IMG/VR virus record: IMGVR_UViG_3300035698_014765
Location: 1 to 44,532 of that record
Length of the DNA stretch: 44,532 nt
Strand: one strand, 5' to 3'
From: a virus
A program made the translations under genes and the position numbers. Positions 14,786-24,320 of this stretch are shown here, in pieces. The notes beneath the pieces were generated by a model. The model ran no database searches. It was not told the origin of the DNA and was given only the letters and a program-made list of their open reading frames with translations. Every line of letters starts with the position of its first letter. Positions within the stretch are counted from its first letter, which is position 1.

Positions 14786-15601
14786 TCAGAATACATTGCC
14801 GCCCCCGAATGGGTTGAGCTTCTGCATGTACGGTGCGAGACCGCCGTAGTTTTCGATGTTTGCAAACGTGTCGTTGCAATCTTGAATGTCGTGCTGGCAG
14901 CCAATGTGTGCGTTCACGACAGCATTGATAGCTATGCCCTTGAGCGCGTGTGTCACTGTTGCATCGTTGCCGGCGTGCGCAATGATTGCGCGACGATGTT
15001 TGATGCCCGGTGTTGGCTCCCATGTTAGAAAGCCGCCGATAAACTTGCCGTCTGCCTGCGATGAAAACCCCGTGCCGGTCAGCACAGTGCCTGATACGCC
15101 TGTCAGCGTGACCGGTGTCCTGAAGTTCTGTTCGATGACGTTGCACTCGCCGCCGTACAACTCAAAAGGACACCCGCGCCCGTACAGTCTGCGAAGGCCT
15201 GTGCGCCGTAAGCTGGTGTAGATGCTCTCGCAGTGAAAGACCGCTTCCTCGCCCTTGAACGAGCAGTTGAGCACGCGCCCTGCCCAGAATGGTTGTGGCA
15301 ATACGTCGCCGCGATGCCATCGATGTATTGTCAGTAGCACGACCGTTGATGGTGGCGAGCCATCGTAGAAGTCGGTCATTGGATGATCGACGCGCGTGTT
15401 CACGCTAATGTTCTGTTTGGGGATCTCGGTGCCGGCGTCTGGCTTGCTGCGCTTCATTGCTTCTGGCGCATAGGTCTTTAGCGCGACGGTTTGCTCGTCG
15501 TTTGACGTGTTGTACAGGAACGCCTCGTTGTAGACGATGAACTCGTAAAGTTCGACCGGCTCTGCGTCTTCCTCACTGCGCTCGCGAGCGTCATACGTCA
15601 T
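14786..15601 (-). CDS. Phage BR0599-family tail assembly/tip protein
   Basis: A 271-residue protein ending in GCQHDIQDCNDTFANIENYG then LAPYMQKLNPFGG. Gc-H-x-x-x-x-C-x-x-x-F-x-N-x-x-NyGG ... NPFG is the hallmark of the BR0599/DUF2163-type tail protein, found next to gpJ-like genes in many siphoviruses and gene transfer agents. RRLYGRGCPFELYGGECN forms its conserved Cys pair. It is probably a tail-tip complex component with an iron- or disulfide-stabilised fold. It overlaps the upstream gene end by 11 bases. Confidence 0.75.
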   Translation of the reverse strand: MTYDARERSEEDAEPVELYEFIVYNEAFLYNTSNDEQTVALKTYAPEAMKRSKPDAGTEIPKQNISVNTRVDHPMTDFYDGSPPSTVVLLTIHRWHRGDVLPQPFWAGRVLNCSFKGEEAVFHCESIYTSLRRTGLRRLYGRGCPFELYGGECNVIEQNFRTPVTLTGVSGTVLTGTGFSSQADGKFIGGFLTWEPTPGIKHRRAIIAHAGNDATVTHALKGIAINAVVNAHIGCQHDIQDCNDTFANIENYGGLAPYMQKLNPFGGGNVF

Positions 15602-17279
15602 GCTTTGGTCCCTTGAATGTCATGCTCACCTCGGCAATGCCTTCCGTTGGCCAGCTAATCTCTATGCTGTCTGACTCCGAGCGCATCAGCATTAGCCAGC
15701 TGATCCGCCTGAAGTCTGCTGCAACGTAATCTTGCCCAAGGCCGCTGTCCAGCAATGCCCGCTCTGTCACGCCTTCCACGACGGTTGACAGTGTACCGAG
15801 CCTGCGGTTAAAGACTGTGCCGTCAGACATTTCGATGCGAATGTCGCTGCGATGCACGTTACCTGCTGCCAGTGAGACCAGTCCGCTGTATGCAACGTCG
15901 AGCGCCAGACTTGATTCCTCGTATGAAATTGCTCGAAGATCCTCCGCCCAGGTTGGTATCCATATTGATTTCTGTCGGCCGCGCCGGCTCCACACGAAAT
16001 TGTGCAATGCCTCTGCTTCTGTGCTATCGAGAGCTGACCATAAAAAGCGCAGCGTCGGGAACGCCTGATCTGACTTGTCGAAGACGTTTGTCGGTCCTGT
16101 CTCGTAGTCGATCAGTGATAGCAGTCGCGTGTGATCAAGCAGTGGTGGCGTACGCCAGTTTGGCTCATCGTCCAGCAAAGGCCTTCCACGATAGCTTTGC
16201 CCGGCTATTTCCTCCCTGCTGACTTCCTCAACTGTCTTGAATCGCGCGCGCCCGCGTGCGTAGTCGGCTGTCAGGTTCTGGAAGCCGCGCGGTTCTTTTA
16301 AGTGTGCTGGCCTGGCTGGATATATCTTTGTGTTGGCCGGCCAGTTGTTTGCGAGTTCCGCGCCGAGCACAAGCCCGGTTGATGTAAGCGATTCGATTGG
16401 CTTGGCCTCGAATGTGCTGTTCTCGCCGAGCAGGATTGCAAGGCCATCGGCGTGAAAGTCTGTGTTGGCGTGGTCGACCTCGACCTCAGTGTCACCAGCT
16501 GACGCAGCTGATAAAAGCGCCCGCCTGTCTGGCCACTGCGGCAATGCAAAGATGCGCCCGCCTGCGTTGAATAGCGTGTTGTCAAGCAAGCGCCGCTCGT
16601 CTGCGCTGGCATCAAAGGTGAACTCCCACTCGACGCGCGGTGATCCGCGCAGCTGCCGGCGTTGCTCCTTGCCGCTGTAGCTTCGCTGCACGTCTGTTTT
16701 CCATTGTGGCCGCTCGATCACTGGATCGATGTAGTTTGGCTCGAGTGTCCAGCCAACGACGCGGATGCCTGTTACAAACAGCGTCGACTGTGCGCCTTCA
16801 AAATCGAACGTGTAGCTGGCCTCGATATCGGGCGGACCTAATGGCGATGCTGTTAGCGTGTGCGGCTGGAGCTCGTCGGGCAGGTACGGCACTGGCGTTG
16901 CAGCTGGATCCAGTGTCAGGCCGGTGTCGTCGACCGCCGTGATTGTGTCGAGCGTCTTGCCTACGCGGTAGGAGTTCCAAACATAGAACTCGCGGTCGAC
17001 TGCTGACGGTACGAAACCGAAGTCGATTCTGTTCGTTGGTAGGAACCAGATGCCGTGGTAGAAATCGTCTGTGAATGAGCCAATGTTGAAAGCGTCTATC
17101 AGCTGCGACGATGGCACGCGCGGCTGCTCGTTGACTAATGGTGCGCTCGCCGTTGGCGGCCGATTCTCCCATCCCTGCGTGAGTATTGGAATTGCGGCGT
17201 TGAACTGATTTGGATCAATATTCGGATTGTCGGAGACTGCTCCAACATCGCCGATATGAAATGCGTTTATGACGGCCAT
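15591..17279 (-). CDS. Tail-tip protein (distal tail-like), 562 aa
   Basis: Located in the tail-tip cluster between the paralogous 283/366-residue proteins and the BR0599-type protein. The N-terminus (MAVINAFHIGDVGAVSDNPN) and a short C-terminal motif (ISWPTEGIAEVSMTFKGPKH) flank a largely beta-rich chain. RVEWEFTFDASADERRLLDN and FLWSALDSTEAEALHNFVWS are like the distal tail/DUF2460 type. It is plausibly the distal tail adaptor or an extension of it. No catalytic motif is evident. Confidence 0.55.
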   Translation of the reverse strand: MAVINAFHIGDVGAVSDNPNIDPNQFNAAIPILTQGWENRPPTASAPLVNEQPRVPSSQLIDAFNIGSFTDDFYHGIWFLPTNRIDFGFVPSAVDREFYVWNSYRVGKTLDTITAVDDTGLTLDPAATPVPYLPDELQPHTLTASPLGPPDIEASYTFDFEGAQSTLFVTGIRVVGWTLEPNYIDPVIERPQWKTDVQRSYSGKEQRRQLRGSPRVEWEFTFDASADERRLLDNTLFNAGGRIFALPQWPDRRALLSAASAGDTEVEVDHANTDFHADGLAILLGENSTFEAKPIESLTSTGLVLGAELANNWPANTKIYPARPAHLKEPRGFQNLTADYARGRARFKTVEEVSREEIAGQSYRGRPLLDDEPNWRTPPLLDHTRLLSLIDYETGPTNVFDKSDQAFPTLRFLWSALDSTEAEALHNFVWSRRGRQKSIWIPTWAEDLRAISYEESSLALDVAYSGLVSLAAGNVHRSDIRIEMSDGTVFNRRLGTLSTVVEGVTERALLDSGLGQDYVAADFRRISWLMLMRSESDSIEISWPTEGIAEVSMTFKGPKHDV

Positions 17280-17282
17280 TGA

Positions 17283-18383
17283 CTAACCGCTGCCAGAGTT
17301 GCGGCGCATTGCGAATCCATTAAGTCCAGTCAAGCCTTCGCGCTGCCAGTATGGGAACACGATCCACTCATCGCCGTGGAGCTCGTAAACGTCGCCCGGG
17401 TTGAAGTTGTCGATTGGGATGTGGCGCATGTGCGGTTGTCGGCCGATGATGCACCGCTGTCCCGCGCGCGGCGTTGACAGCCAATATGGCAGCATGACGC
17501 TGACCTCGTTGTGCGAGTTCGGGCTGCGATCGGCAAGCGGTGTCCAGTGAGTGTTTCCCGTCACATCGCGAACCGTTCTTGAGCCTCCACCCAGGGTGCC
17601 TGGGTTTGCCCATGTGTTGTAGGCCCACGACAAATCATCAAGCTGGCCCTCTGATGTGCCGGTGATGATGTGCAGGCGCGAGTTTGAGACCGGCGCTGCT
17701 TGCATATCCTTGTTGAAATCATTATCCATCCTGTGCCACGGCGCGAAACTGCGAACAGTGCTTGTTCCGTTCAGACTGTAGCTGGCGAGCGCTTGCTGGA
17801 AGCCGCCTGTTGAGACCGCTTGTGAGCACCCGCTGGCACTGATATAGCCGCCGCCAGTCCATACGCCATATTTTCGTATCTCGCCGAACGTCATCCACTG
17901 ATAACTGATCGTGCCGGTCTGCAGCACGATGCCAATGACATCAGGATCTGTGTAGACAAAAATGTGATATGTGACCGGGAATGAAATCGCGATGTAATCG
18001 CCTACTACGAGGCCGGTTGTCGGCTGTGCGCCGATGTAGACCTGATTCTGCCGCTGGTTGTTTCCGGAGGACAGGATCGGCATCAGCTCGACGTTGCTGC
18101 CACCATCATCGAATCGCTGATCGAGCATGAGTGCGGGCCCTGCAATGTTGACGCCGCCGTACTCTTCAGGATCAACCGAAGCCTGAAGGTCTGCAACGGT
18201 GCGCAGCGTGTAGACGTAATCGCGGCCAATGTCGAGTATCAGTTCATCGCCTGCGTCTGGGCCTGTGCCGGAATGTGCTGCGATCGCTGTGTTCCAGCCG
18301 CCTATTGCAGCTGCTGTCTCGATCTCTGCAAGCACCGCTTCCAACTCGGCTGCGACACCGGTGTAATAGCTTGTTGTTGGCAT
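17283..18383 (-). CDS. Tail-associated protein, 366 aa
   Basis: It shares layout with the next gene upstream: a helical N-terminus (AAELEAVLAEIETAAAIGGW), a region beginning TLRTVADLQASVDPEEYGGV, long beta-rich middle, and an ending (FNPGDVYELHGDEWIVFPYW) like the other protein's end. The two look like diverged paralogues. Their place between tape measure and tip hub suggests tail-tip or baseplate accessory proteins. No family name is claimed. Its ATG lies within the stop of the neighbouring gene (TAATG). Confidence 0.5.
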   Translation of the reverse strand: MPTTSYYTGVAAELEAVLAEIETAAAIGGWNTAIAAHSGTGPDAGDELILDIGRDYVYTLRTVADLQASVDPEEYGGVNIAGPALMLDQRFDDGGSNVELMPILSSGNNQRQNQVYIGAQPTTGLVVGDYIAISFPVTYHIFVYTDPDVIGIVLQTGTISYQWMTFGEIRKYGVWTGGGYISASGCSQAVSTGGFQQALASYSLNGTSTVRSFAPWHRMDNDFNKDMQAAPVSNSRLHIITGTSEGQLDDLSWAYNTWANPGTLGGGSRTVRDVTGNTHWTPLADRSPNSHNEVSVMLPYWLSTPRAGQRCIIGRQPHMRHIPIDNFNPGDVYELHGDEWIVFPYWQREGLTGLNGFAMRRNSGSG

Positions 18384-19234
18384 TAGTCGAGCCTCATTGC
18401 AATGTAGTCATTCTCGGCGGTGCGGAATACGTTTTGAAACACCACGTAATTGATGCCGTCGATGACGAACGTGTTACCGGCAGCCTGCCCGAAACCCGGG
18501 ATATGAAACAGACCATCGACCTCGGCGATCACTGACTGGCCGCCTGATCTGCTGAACTGAATCGGCATGATCGGATAGTGATCGCCGTAGGTTTCGCGAA
18601 ACGGCATGCCGAGACTGTCTGGCCATGTATCCAAGTCTATGAGGTAGGTGCCCTCGGTGAAGCGGATCGGCCTGAGCGAACGCGATGCGCCGTGCGTGAA
18701 CAGATTATGGTTTGCGCCAACGTTGGACCAGCGTGTCGAAACTGGCGAGATCTCCGTGCCTGCAACCATCATCGGCAATTGATACTGAAGCGGCGTTGCG
18801 TGTGGCTGCAGCAAACCGCAGTGCATGATCTGATCGACCGTTGAGACGCGAAAGCCGACGATGAAGCGCCTGCCATCTGCTGCGATCCAGTACGGAGTGT
18901 TCTGGTCCCATCCATGCACTGCGCGCTCCGGTCCTGCGCCTGGCTGCGTGTCCCATGATACGCTGGACAAGTAACCGAGGAATGGCCTGCACGCGATGTT
19001 GAACCAATCGGATTGTGCATCCTCGTAGGCGCGCAAACCGACAAATACATTATCTGCGCCTGCAAGGCCTTTGCCGCGAAGGATTAACTCTGTGTCAACG
19101 ACCTCGCCGCCATACTCCATGACTTCCCAATCCTGACCGGCCGCGACCAGGCTGCTGTCGGTGCTGAGGAACGCTTGAATCTGGTCGATTAGATCCAAGT
19201 AGTCTGTGGCTGTGCCTTGTGTCGTTGCGGTCAC
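18383..19234 (-). CDS. Tail-associated protein, 283 aa
   Basis: GTG start with GGGAG upstream. The first segment (ATDYLDLIDQIQAFLSTDSS) is a helix; a beta-rich body follows, with WFNIACRPFLGYL, WDQNTPYWIAADGRRFIVGF and an ending (VIDGINYVVFQNVFRTAEND) that matches the style of the downstream 366-residue protein. It is probably a tail-tip component. It comes directly after the tape measure gene, where lambda carries M and L. No catalytic motifs. Confidence 0.5.
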   Translation of the reverse strand: MTATTQGTATDYLDLIDQIQAFLSTDSSLVAAGQDWEVMEYGGEVVDTELILRGKGLAGADNVFVGLRAYEDAQSDWFNIACRPFLGYLSSVSWDTQPGAGPERAVHGWDQNTPYWIAADGRRFIVGFRVSTVDQIMHCGLLQPHATPLQYQLPMMVAGTEISPVSTRWSNVGANHNLFTHGASRSLRPIRFTEGTYLIDLDTWPDSLGMPFRETYGDHYPIMPIQFSRSGGQSVIAEVDGLFHIPGFGQAAGNTFVIDGINYVVFQNVFRTAENDYIAMRLD

Positions 19235-19243
19235 GTTCGCTCC

Positions 19244-21880
19244 CTAGAATTGCTTCAGCTTGTCTGCGTTCTTTTCGATGATGTTCAGGATAACTTCTTC
19301 TCCTGATGCCGTGTCCAGTGCTGCTAGCGCCAGCTGCGGATCAACGACGTTGACCATGCGAATGTTCTTGCCACCGGCTGCTGACTCCGCGCGGTCGCCA
19401 ATTTGCGCACCGCCGCCGATTAAACCGCCTGCTTCGAAGCGCGGCATTGCCATTGCCTGCTTGAGTGTGAAGCTGCCAGAGTTCCATGCTCGCAGAAAGC
19501 TCAGTGCGCCCGGCTCGGACACTGCCGAGCGCCGCATCATGAATTCGCCTTGTGCTGCCATGATTGGAATCTTGTCCGGACCCGGGACTGGCAGCGACGG
19601 CCCGACGATATCGCCGCCGCCTGCATAGCCGCGAATGTAGCCGCCCGTGAAGCCGGTTGCGACGGCTGACGCTGCTGCACCGCCACCGCCACCGAACGCG
19701 CGAAGCAATGCAAACACTGCCTGCCTGGCAATTATTTCTGATGCGATCTTTTGCAGTGTTGCTGCGACTGTGCGCGCCAGCGACTTGAACGCATCCTCAA
19801 GGCTTTCAACATCCTGAATGTTCGATAGCAGGCCTGCTAGTCCGTCCTCAAAGGCCTCAAGCCCCGCGTTTTTAAGGGCTGTTGTGGCGTCGGTCGCTGC
19901 GATAAAGCTCGCCTCGATCTGCCTGACTGACGCTGCATAGGCCTCTGCCTGTGCGATGAGCGCTGGATCCCCGGTTGCCTCTGCTGCTGCGACTCCTGCA
20001 GCGGCCAGATCCTTGAGTACTTGCAGCCGCTCGCGTTGCAACTCGATCAGTCGTAGCTCGCCAGTGAACTGCGTTATCAGGCCCGCCTCTTGGTCGAGCT
20101 GGATCTGCTGTGCGTCGCGCGAGAACGCCTGTAATGCCTCGCTGCCTGCGCGTGCTGCTTCCTCGAAACCAAATCGCGTTGTGCGGGCTGATACCAGGTT
20201 GCCGACAATTGCGTCGATTTCCTCTGCGGTCTGGCCGGCGCGAATGCCAAGCTCGCGAAGTTCACGAACCTCTTTTGCAAGGTTGGCGATGAAGGCATCG
20301 TGTCGACGTCCTTCGAGTTCTGCCAGTGATGTTGCAGCGGCGTCCTGCTCGTCTGACAAGTCACGCGACGATTGGATGCGCTCGCCTTCGAGTTCTGCAA
20401 TCTCGCGCGTGAGTGCGAGGCGGCGAACAGCGATCTGGTTTTCCAGCGTTGCGATCTGCTGTCGCGCGCGTAGTCGCTCTGCATCCGCTGTTGGGCCGAC
20501 CGATGTTGTATCGATTGATGCTTCGACCGCTGCGGCCTGCAATTCGAGTGCGACGATTTCCAGTGCAGCGGTGCGCTTGATTAACTCCAGACGCTTGTCG
20601 AGGAATTGCTGCAGGCTGATCAGGTTCTGATCGAATGCTCGTTGATTGGCTGATTCCTCCGCTGCGAGGCGTTCTTTTTGCAATGCAAGTTCTGCTGCCG
20701 AGCGTGCCTTTGCTTCTTCGAGTCGTGCTTTTGTTAGCGCCTTGTCGGCCGCGATGACTGTCTCGCCCTGTATTGCAACGGTCGACTTGACCTCTGCCTT
20801 TGGTGGGTCGTTGACAAGATCATTGACCAGCTTCTGCAGGTTATCATTGATGTCCTTGTCGCCTTCTGCGGCAATGCGTTTTAGGTCAGCGAACCCTTCT
20901 TTCAGGATAAATTTTGCTTCGCTGAAATTGCCCTTGATTGCTGCAACGACCGCCGCTGATATTGCGCCGATTATCGTGCCGATCAGGTCGAACTGGGTTG
21001 TTACGATGCCGCCGAGCAGACGGAAGATGTTGATCACTGCGTTGATTGTCCGCCCGACAGCGCGGCCAAACTTGCGCATCGAGCTGACGCCCTTTCCCTC
21101 GGTCTGCTCCGATACCGTTGTCATGGCCTGCGTTATTGACGGTGCCAGCTCGCCGACGAATGCCAGTGCTGTGCCGCGTACCTGCCTGGCCAGATCGCCC
21201 ATTGCATCGTTGGCGGCCGTCGTGTCTGCGACCAGCTGGCCGCTGATCAGGACGCCGAGTTCTTCAGCGCGTGCGCGAGCGCCTTCTAAGCCTTTGTCTG
21301 CAAGGTCTTGAAGGGTTGGCAACAGGCGTGCGCCAGCTTCACCGAGTGCTGCTTTTGCCAGTGCTGCTTTGCGCGCTGGATCCTCGATCTTTGAAAGTGC
21401 AATGGCGACCTTCTCTGCGACTTCGACTGTATCCAGGTTGTTGAAGTCTTTGGCACTGAGGCCGAGTTCTGCGAATGATGCTGCTACCGCGCTGTTGCCG
21501 TTACGCAGTGCGCGCAGCTGCTCCGCCAGCCGTACCAGTGAAACGCGAATTTCCTCGTTGGTCGCGCTGTTCGTCTCTGCAAGGTTTGAGAACGCCGACA
21601 GGTTTTCGACGCCAGCGCCAGTTACTTGCGCGAGTTTGCCCATTGCATCGGCTGTTCGTAGTGCGCTTTTGCCGAGTGCGATCATGCCGCCGACTGCCGC
21701 TGCGAGGCCGAGCGTTGGCAGCAATTTCTTGAGGCTGGCGCCAGCCTTGCCGAGCGAGAGCAGGCCTTTCTCGCTTTGCTTCTGTGCCTTCTTGCCTTCG
21801 ACCTGCACTTTGCGCAGACCGGCGAGCACTGCCTTGATGCCTTCCGGTTTTAGTCGGACTCGAACGTCAGGGGTGCTCAC
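19244..21880 (-). CDS. Tail tape measure protein
   Basis: Sets tail length and is ejected with the DNA. 878 residues. The N-terminus (VQVEGKKAQKQSEKGLLSLG) is coiled coil, then a hydrophobic stretch (LLPTLGLAAAVGGMIALGKS, about 54-73) and long Ala/Glu-rich heptad regions (ARSAAELALQKERLAAEESA; RRLALTREIAELEGERIQSS). The C-terminus carries a Gly-rich motif (GGYIRGYAGGGDIVGPSLPV) and EFMMRRSAV, typical of tape measure ends. The start is GTG at 21880, which overlaps the frameshifted chaperone stop as GTGA. Confidence 0.9.
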   Translation of the reverse strand: MSTPDVRVRLKPEGIKAVLAGLRKVQVEGKKAQKQSEKGLLSLGKAGASLKKLLPTLGLAAAVGGMIALGKSALRTADAMGKLAQVTGAGVENLSAFSNLAETNSATNEEIRVSLVRLAEQLRALRNGNSAVAASFAELGLSAKDFNNLDTVEVAEKVAIALSKIEDPARKAALAKAALGEAGARLLPTLQDLADKGLEGARARAEELGVLISGQLVADTTAANDAMGDLARQVRGTALAFVGELAPSITQAMTTVSEQTEGKGVSSMRKFGRAVGRTINAVINIFRLLGGIVTTQFDLIGTIIGAISAAVVAAIKGNFSEAKFILKEGFADLKRIAAEGDKDINDNLQKLVNDLVNDPPKAEVKSTVAIQGETVIAADKALTKARLEEAKARSAAELALQKERLAAEESANQRAFDQNLISLQQFLDKRLELIKRTAALEIVALELQAAAVEASIDTTSVGPTADAERLRARQQIATLENQIAVRRLALTREIAELEGERIQSSRDLSDEQDAAATSLAELEGRRHDAFIANLAKEVRELRELGIRAGQTAEEIDAIVGNLVSARTTRFGFEEAARAGSEALQAFSRDAQQIQLDQEAGLITQFTGELRLIELQRERLQVLKDLAAAGVAAAEATGDPALIAQAEAYAASVRQIEASFIAATDATTALKNAGLEAFEDGLAGLLSNIQDVESLEDAFKSLARTVAATLQKIASEIIARQAVFALLRAFGGGGGAAASAVATGFTGGYIRGYAGGGDIVGPSLPVPGPDKIPIMAAQGEFMMRRSAVSEPGALSFLRAWNSGSFTLKQAMAMPRFEAGGLIGGGAQIGDRAESAAGGKNIRMVNVVDPQLALAALDTASGEEVILNIIEKNADKLKQF

Positions 21881-22577
21881 AGTTTGAACCTCGATTTAAG
21901 CAGTGGCGGAATTGCAGGCGGATTGCCGGGCTTTTTAGCCACTGTCGCGCGGATCTGCCAGAGCAGCGTTGTGTGACGCCACTCGGTCAGTAATTCTTGC
22001 TGCAGGATCTGAATGTAAATGGTAAGCACCTCGGCAAGTGGCCAGCGTTCAATCGTTGCCGGGGCGCTTTTGCAATGTACTGCTACTGCCCGGACGAAGC
22101 CCGCCCATTCTCCGCAGTTTAGTGCGCCGCGGTCCTGTTCTGCGTTGTCGGACTCACCATCTCCACCGCTTGACTCAAAGAGTTCTGGGAAGCGTTGAAT
22201 AAGGCCAGCCCTTGCTTGAAAAAATCCATCACCAGATCAAGTGCCAAGCTGAGAATTTCTGCCTTGTCCTCTGGGCCCTGCAGACCCTGTAAGAACGTGC
22301 TTGTTTCCCTCGCAATTCGCAGACCCCAGTCTGCTTCGCCCTTGCCTGCCGGCAGCAGATAGCCTGCCAACAGGTCGTGAACTTTCAGTGTGTCGACGAT
22401 GGCGCAATGCAGACGCAACAAATACTCATCGTCTGTCTCGCCTTCTATTTTTGGTAACACGCGATCCAAGCCTGTTTCCCTCATCAACTTCATCACGTAG
22501 TGCTCATTGAGCGATGTGATGGCCGCGTAGTTGACGAAGGAAAACAGCTTGCCGCCGAGCTTAATGTCCCCACTCAT
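21877..22577 (-). CDS. Tail assembly chaperone, gpGT-like -1 frameshift product
   Basis: A T TTT TTC heptamer lies at 22224-22218 in the zero frame (codons GAT TTT TTC). A -1 slip there continues in an open frame beginning QARAGLIQRFPELFES and running to TGA at 21877-21879, giving a protein of about 233 residues. The extension holds EWAGFVRAVAVHCKSAPATI and VLTIYIQILQQELLTEWRHT, a folded T-like domain. The -1 frame is open through 340 bases and ends by overlapping the tape measure GTG, so the pair is the classic G/GT arrangement. Confidence 0.8.
22119..22577 (-). CDS. Tail assembly chaperone, gpG-like unshifted product
   Basis: A 152-residue acidic helical protein between tail tube and tape measure, the position of lambda G. 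MSGDIKLGGKLFSFVNYAAI and ALVDLV-type helices at the end (SLALDLVMDFFKQGLALFNA) fit tail assembly chaperones, which coat the tape measure protein during tail assembly and are absent from the virion. Codons for DFF form the slippery heptamer used to make the longer G-T form. Confidence 0.75.
   Translation of the reverse strand: MSGDIKLGGKLFSFVNYAAITSLNEHYVMKLMRETGLDRVLPKIEGETDDEYLLRLHCAIVDTLKVHDLLAGYLLPAGKGEADWGLRIARETSTFLQGLQGPEDKAEILSLALDLVMDFFKQGLALFNASQNSLSQAVEMVSPTTQNRTAAH
22218..22224 (-). promoter_or_regulatory. Programmed -1 frameshift slippery site
   Basis: On the minus strand T TTT TTC in the gpG-like frame matches X XXY YYZ exactly. It is the only run of six T in the gene, and the -1 frame downstream is open to the tape measure start. 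This is the expected site for producing the GT fusion at a low rate. Confidence 0.75.
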
Positions 22578-22600
22578 GCCGCTTACCCCTTGCTGCTGAT

Positions 22601-23374
22601 TTACGCTGTGATGCGTTCGTAAACGCCGAACGGATCGTCTGGATGGTTCACTGAATCGTCAACGACTGCCATTGTCAGGCTGTACGTGCCGTAGTCGTCA
22701 CTGATCAGATTCAAGTCGCCATCCGGTGCAATGTTGACGCGCCAGACTTCGAGCCTGTCCTTTGCTCCATCTGAATCGTCGTTTGCATCGTCGGCCAGAT
22801 AGACAAGGTGACAGATTGGTGATGCGATCTTTGCGAGCCGCAGCTGATCGATGGTGAGCAGTGGCTGGTCGTAAGTCACATCGAGTGTGTCCAGTGCAAC
22901 AACAGTTCCGCCGACAAGCGGTCTGATCAGACCGAACTCTGCATCAAGCGAGTAATCGGTATCGAGCACAAGTGTATCGGTGCCGCGAGCAACCACGACT
23001 GCTGTAACCTGTCGTGCGCCGATCTGGTAATAACGACCCAGGGTGACGTTCGTGAACTGCGCATTCTGCGCTGCGAGTACCGCCTGATTCTTGCTGTTTT
23101 CCTCTGCAAGCAGGAACTTTCTGAGCATCTGGAAACCAAACTCATCCAGCGCTGCTGTGATCGTGTAGGCAATCTGCGTCACTGCGCGAGCAATGAGCGG
23201 TGCTGACTTTTGCGTGGCAGAAAATTTCTGCACTGTCGTTACGTCTGCTGACATCGTGATCGCCGTGCAGTTGCCGGCGAAATCAAAGCCCTGCGCTACT
23301 CCGGCGACCAGCTGGTCCAGAAGCAGTGAGCCCTTTCCGAGTTTGAGTTTCGAGCCGTCTGCTGGTAATGGCAT
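22601..23374 (-). CDS. Major tail (tube) protein
   Basis: A 257-residue protein at the gpV position, just before the chaperone pair. MPLPADGSKLKLGKGSLLLD opens it, then ITAALDEFGFQMLRKFLLAE, an insertion region, and SLTMAVVDDSVNHPDDPFGV at the end. Expected to be a beta-sandwich that polymerises as hexameric rings around the tape measure. CAGGAG ribosome-binding site 7 bases before ATG. It is transcribed after the glycan cassette. Confidence 0.75.
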   Translation of the reverse strand: MPLPADGSKLKLGKGSLLLDQLVAGVAQGFDFAGNCTAITMSADVTTVQKFSATQKSAPLIARAVTQIAYTITAALDEFGFQMLRKFLLAEENSKNQAVLAAQNAQFTNVTLGRYYQIGARQVTAVVVARGTDTLVLDTDYSLDAEFGLIRPLVGGTVVALDTLDVTYDQPLLTIDQLRLAKIASPICHLVYLADDANDDSDGAKDRLEVWRVNIAPDGDLNLISDDYGTYSLTMAVVDDSVNHPDDPFGVYERITA

Positions 23375-23483
23375 CTTGATTACTCCTGATAGTGGTTGAT
23401 CGGGCGGACACTTGGCGACCGCATTGGGGCGTAGAGTACAGCGTAACGACCGCCGCGCAAACTGGCGCGCGCGAGATTAGGCC

Positions 23484-24320
23484 TTATGGCGAGGATCTGA
23501 ATATGCTCTGTGCGAGCAGTGCCAACTCCTTCGCTGGCGGTGCGTCGGTTGCACATATCGGCAAGTACGGTGCGTCTGGCGCCACCCAAGTACGCGGGAA
23601 GTCTTGATGGTGCGCCGTTGGATACAGTGCAATTGTTGGTGTCCGGAAGTGGTTTGCGAGGATCGTCATGCCCGAAATAACACCGACGACAATGCAGGCT
23701 TTCTGAAGGATATCCGCGACTTCTGGCAGCGTTGTCTTCGCGGTCAGGTCCTCATACTCGACGCCTGCTGCGTTTGCTGTTGCTGCCAGTTTCGCGCTGA
23801 ATGGCGCGTCCCATTGCGCAGCGATCAGCGTGACCGGGCCGACAAGCCTTGTTAGCGTTTCGATCAGGGTCAGCCAATACGTGATGCCACCAAGATTGCT
23901 CATCCATGCCCGATTGATTGCCTCACTGCTGGCGTACACGACTACACGCGGCTCGCCCATTGGCTTTGTTCGCACCTTGAAATCAAGATCCATGTCCAGC
24001 TCTGGCAGCCAGTTTGCCAGTGGCTCGCCGCGATCAACGACTGTGTTCGGCCACATGATGCAGTTGGTTCCGCCCGGACCAGGTTGCGCAAAGCCGCTGT
24101 TGTTGTGCTTGAGCACTACCGATGGGCTGAACGGCAGAAACGATGACGAGTCAACAAAATCCACCATGTCTGACCACAGTGTAGAGCGGCCCGGACCAGC
24201 TCGTTGCACGCACAATTCAACATGATCTACGCCGTGCAGCTCGCGATAGGCCTGCAGCTTTGTCAGGCACCAATAAACGTCACCGACACCGGGCGGCACA
24301 GCGATTGTGTGCTTGTTCAT
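23484..24320 (-). CDS. GT9-like glycosyltransferase (heptosyltransferase fold), second copy
   Basis: The first ATG with support is 24320, which overlaps the upstream stop (ATGA). 278 residues: N-terminal GVGDVYWCLTKLQAYRELHG matches the GDxxW/L-type N-terminal loop of heptosyltransferase-like proteins. The C-terminal Rossmann half has PRVVVYASSEAINRAWMSNL, ACIVVGVISGMTILANHFRT and PTIALYPT, the G(V/L)xSGxTHLAxxFxxPTI pattern of GT9. It would transfer a sugar from a nucleotide donor, target unknown. Last gene of the cassette. Confidence 0.65.
   Translation of the reverse strand: MNKHTIAVPPGVGDVYWCLTKLQAYRELHGVDHVELCVQRAGPGRSTLWSDMVDFVDSSSFLPFSPSVVLKHNNSGFAQPGPGGTNCIMWPNTVVDRGEPLANWLPELDMDLDFKVRTKPMGEPRVVVYASSEAINRAWMSNLGGITYWLTLIETLTRLVGPVTLIAAQWDAPFSAKLAATANAAGVEYEDLTAKTTLPEVADILQKACIVVGVISGMTILANHFRTPTIALYPTAHHQDFPRTWVAPDAPYLPICATDAPPAKELALLAQSIFRSSP

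Noticed and set aside
19956-20630. Plus-strand Ser/Arg-rich frame of 224 codons opposite the tape measure gene
   Set aside because: Composition typical of the complement of Ala/Glu coiled-coil codons; no signals.
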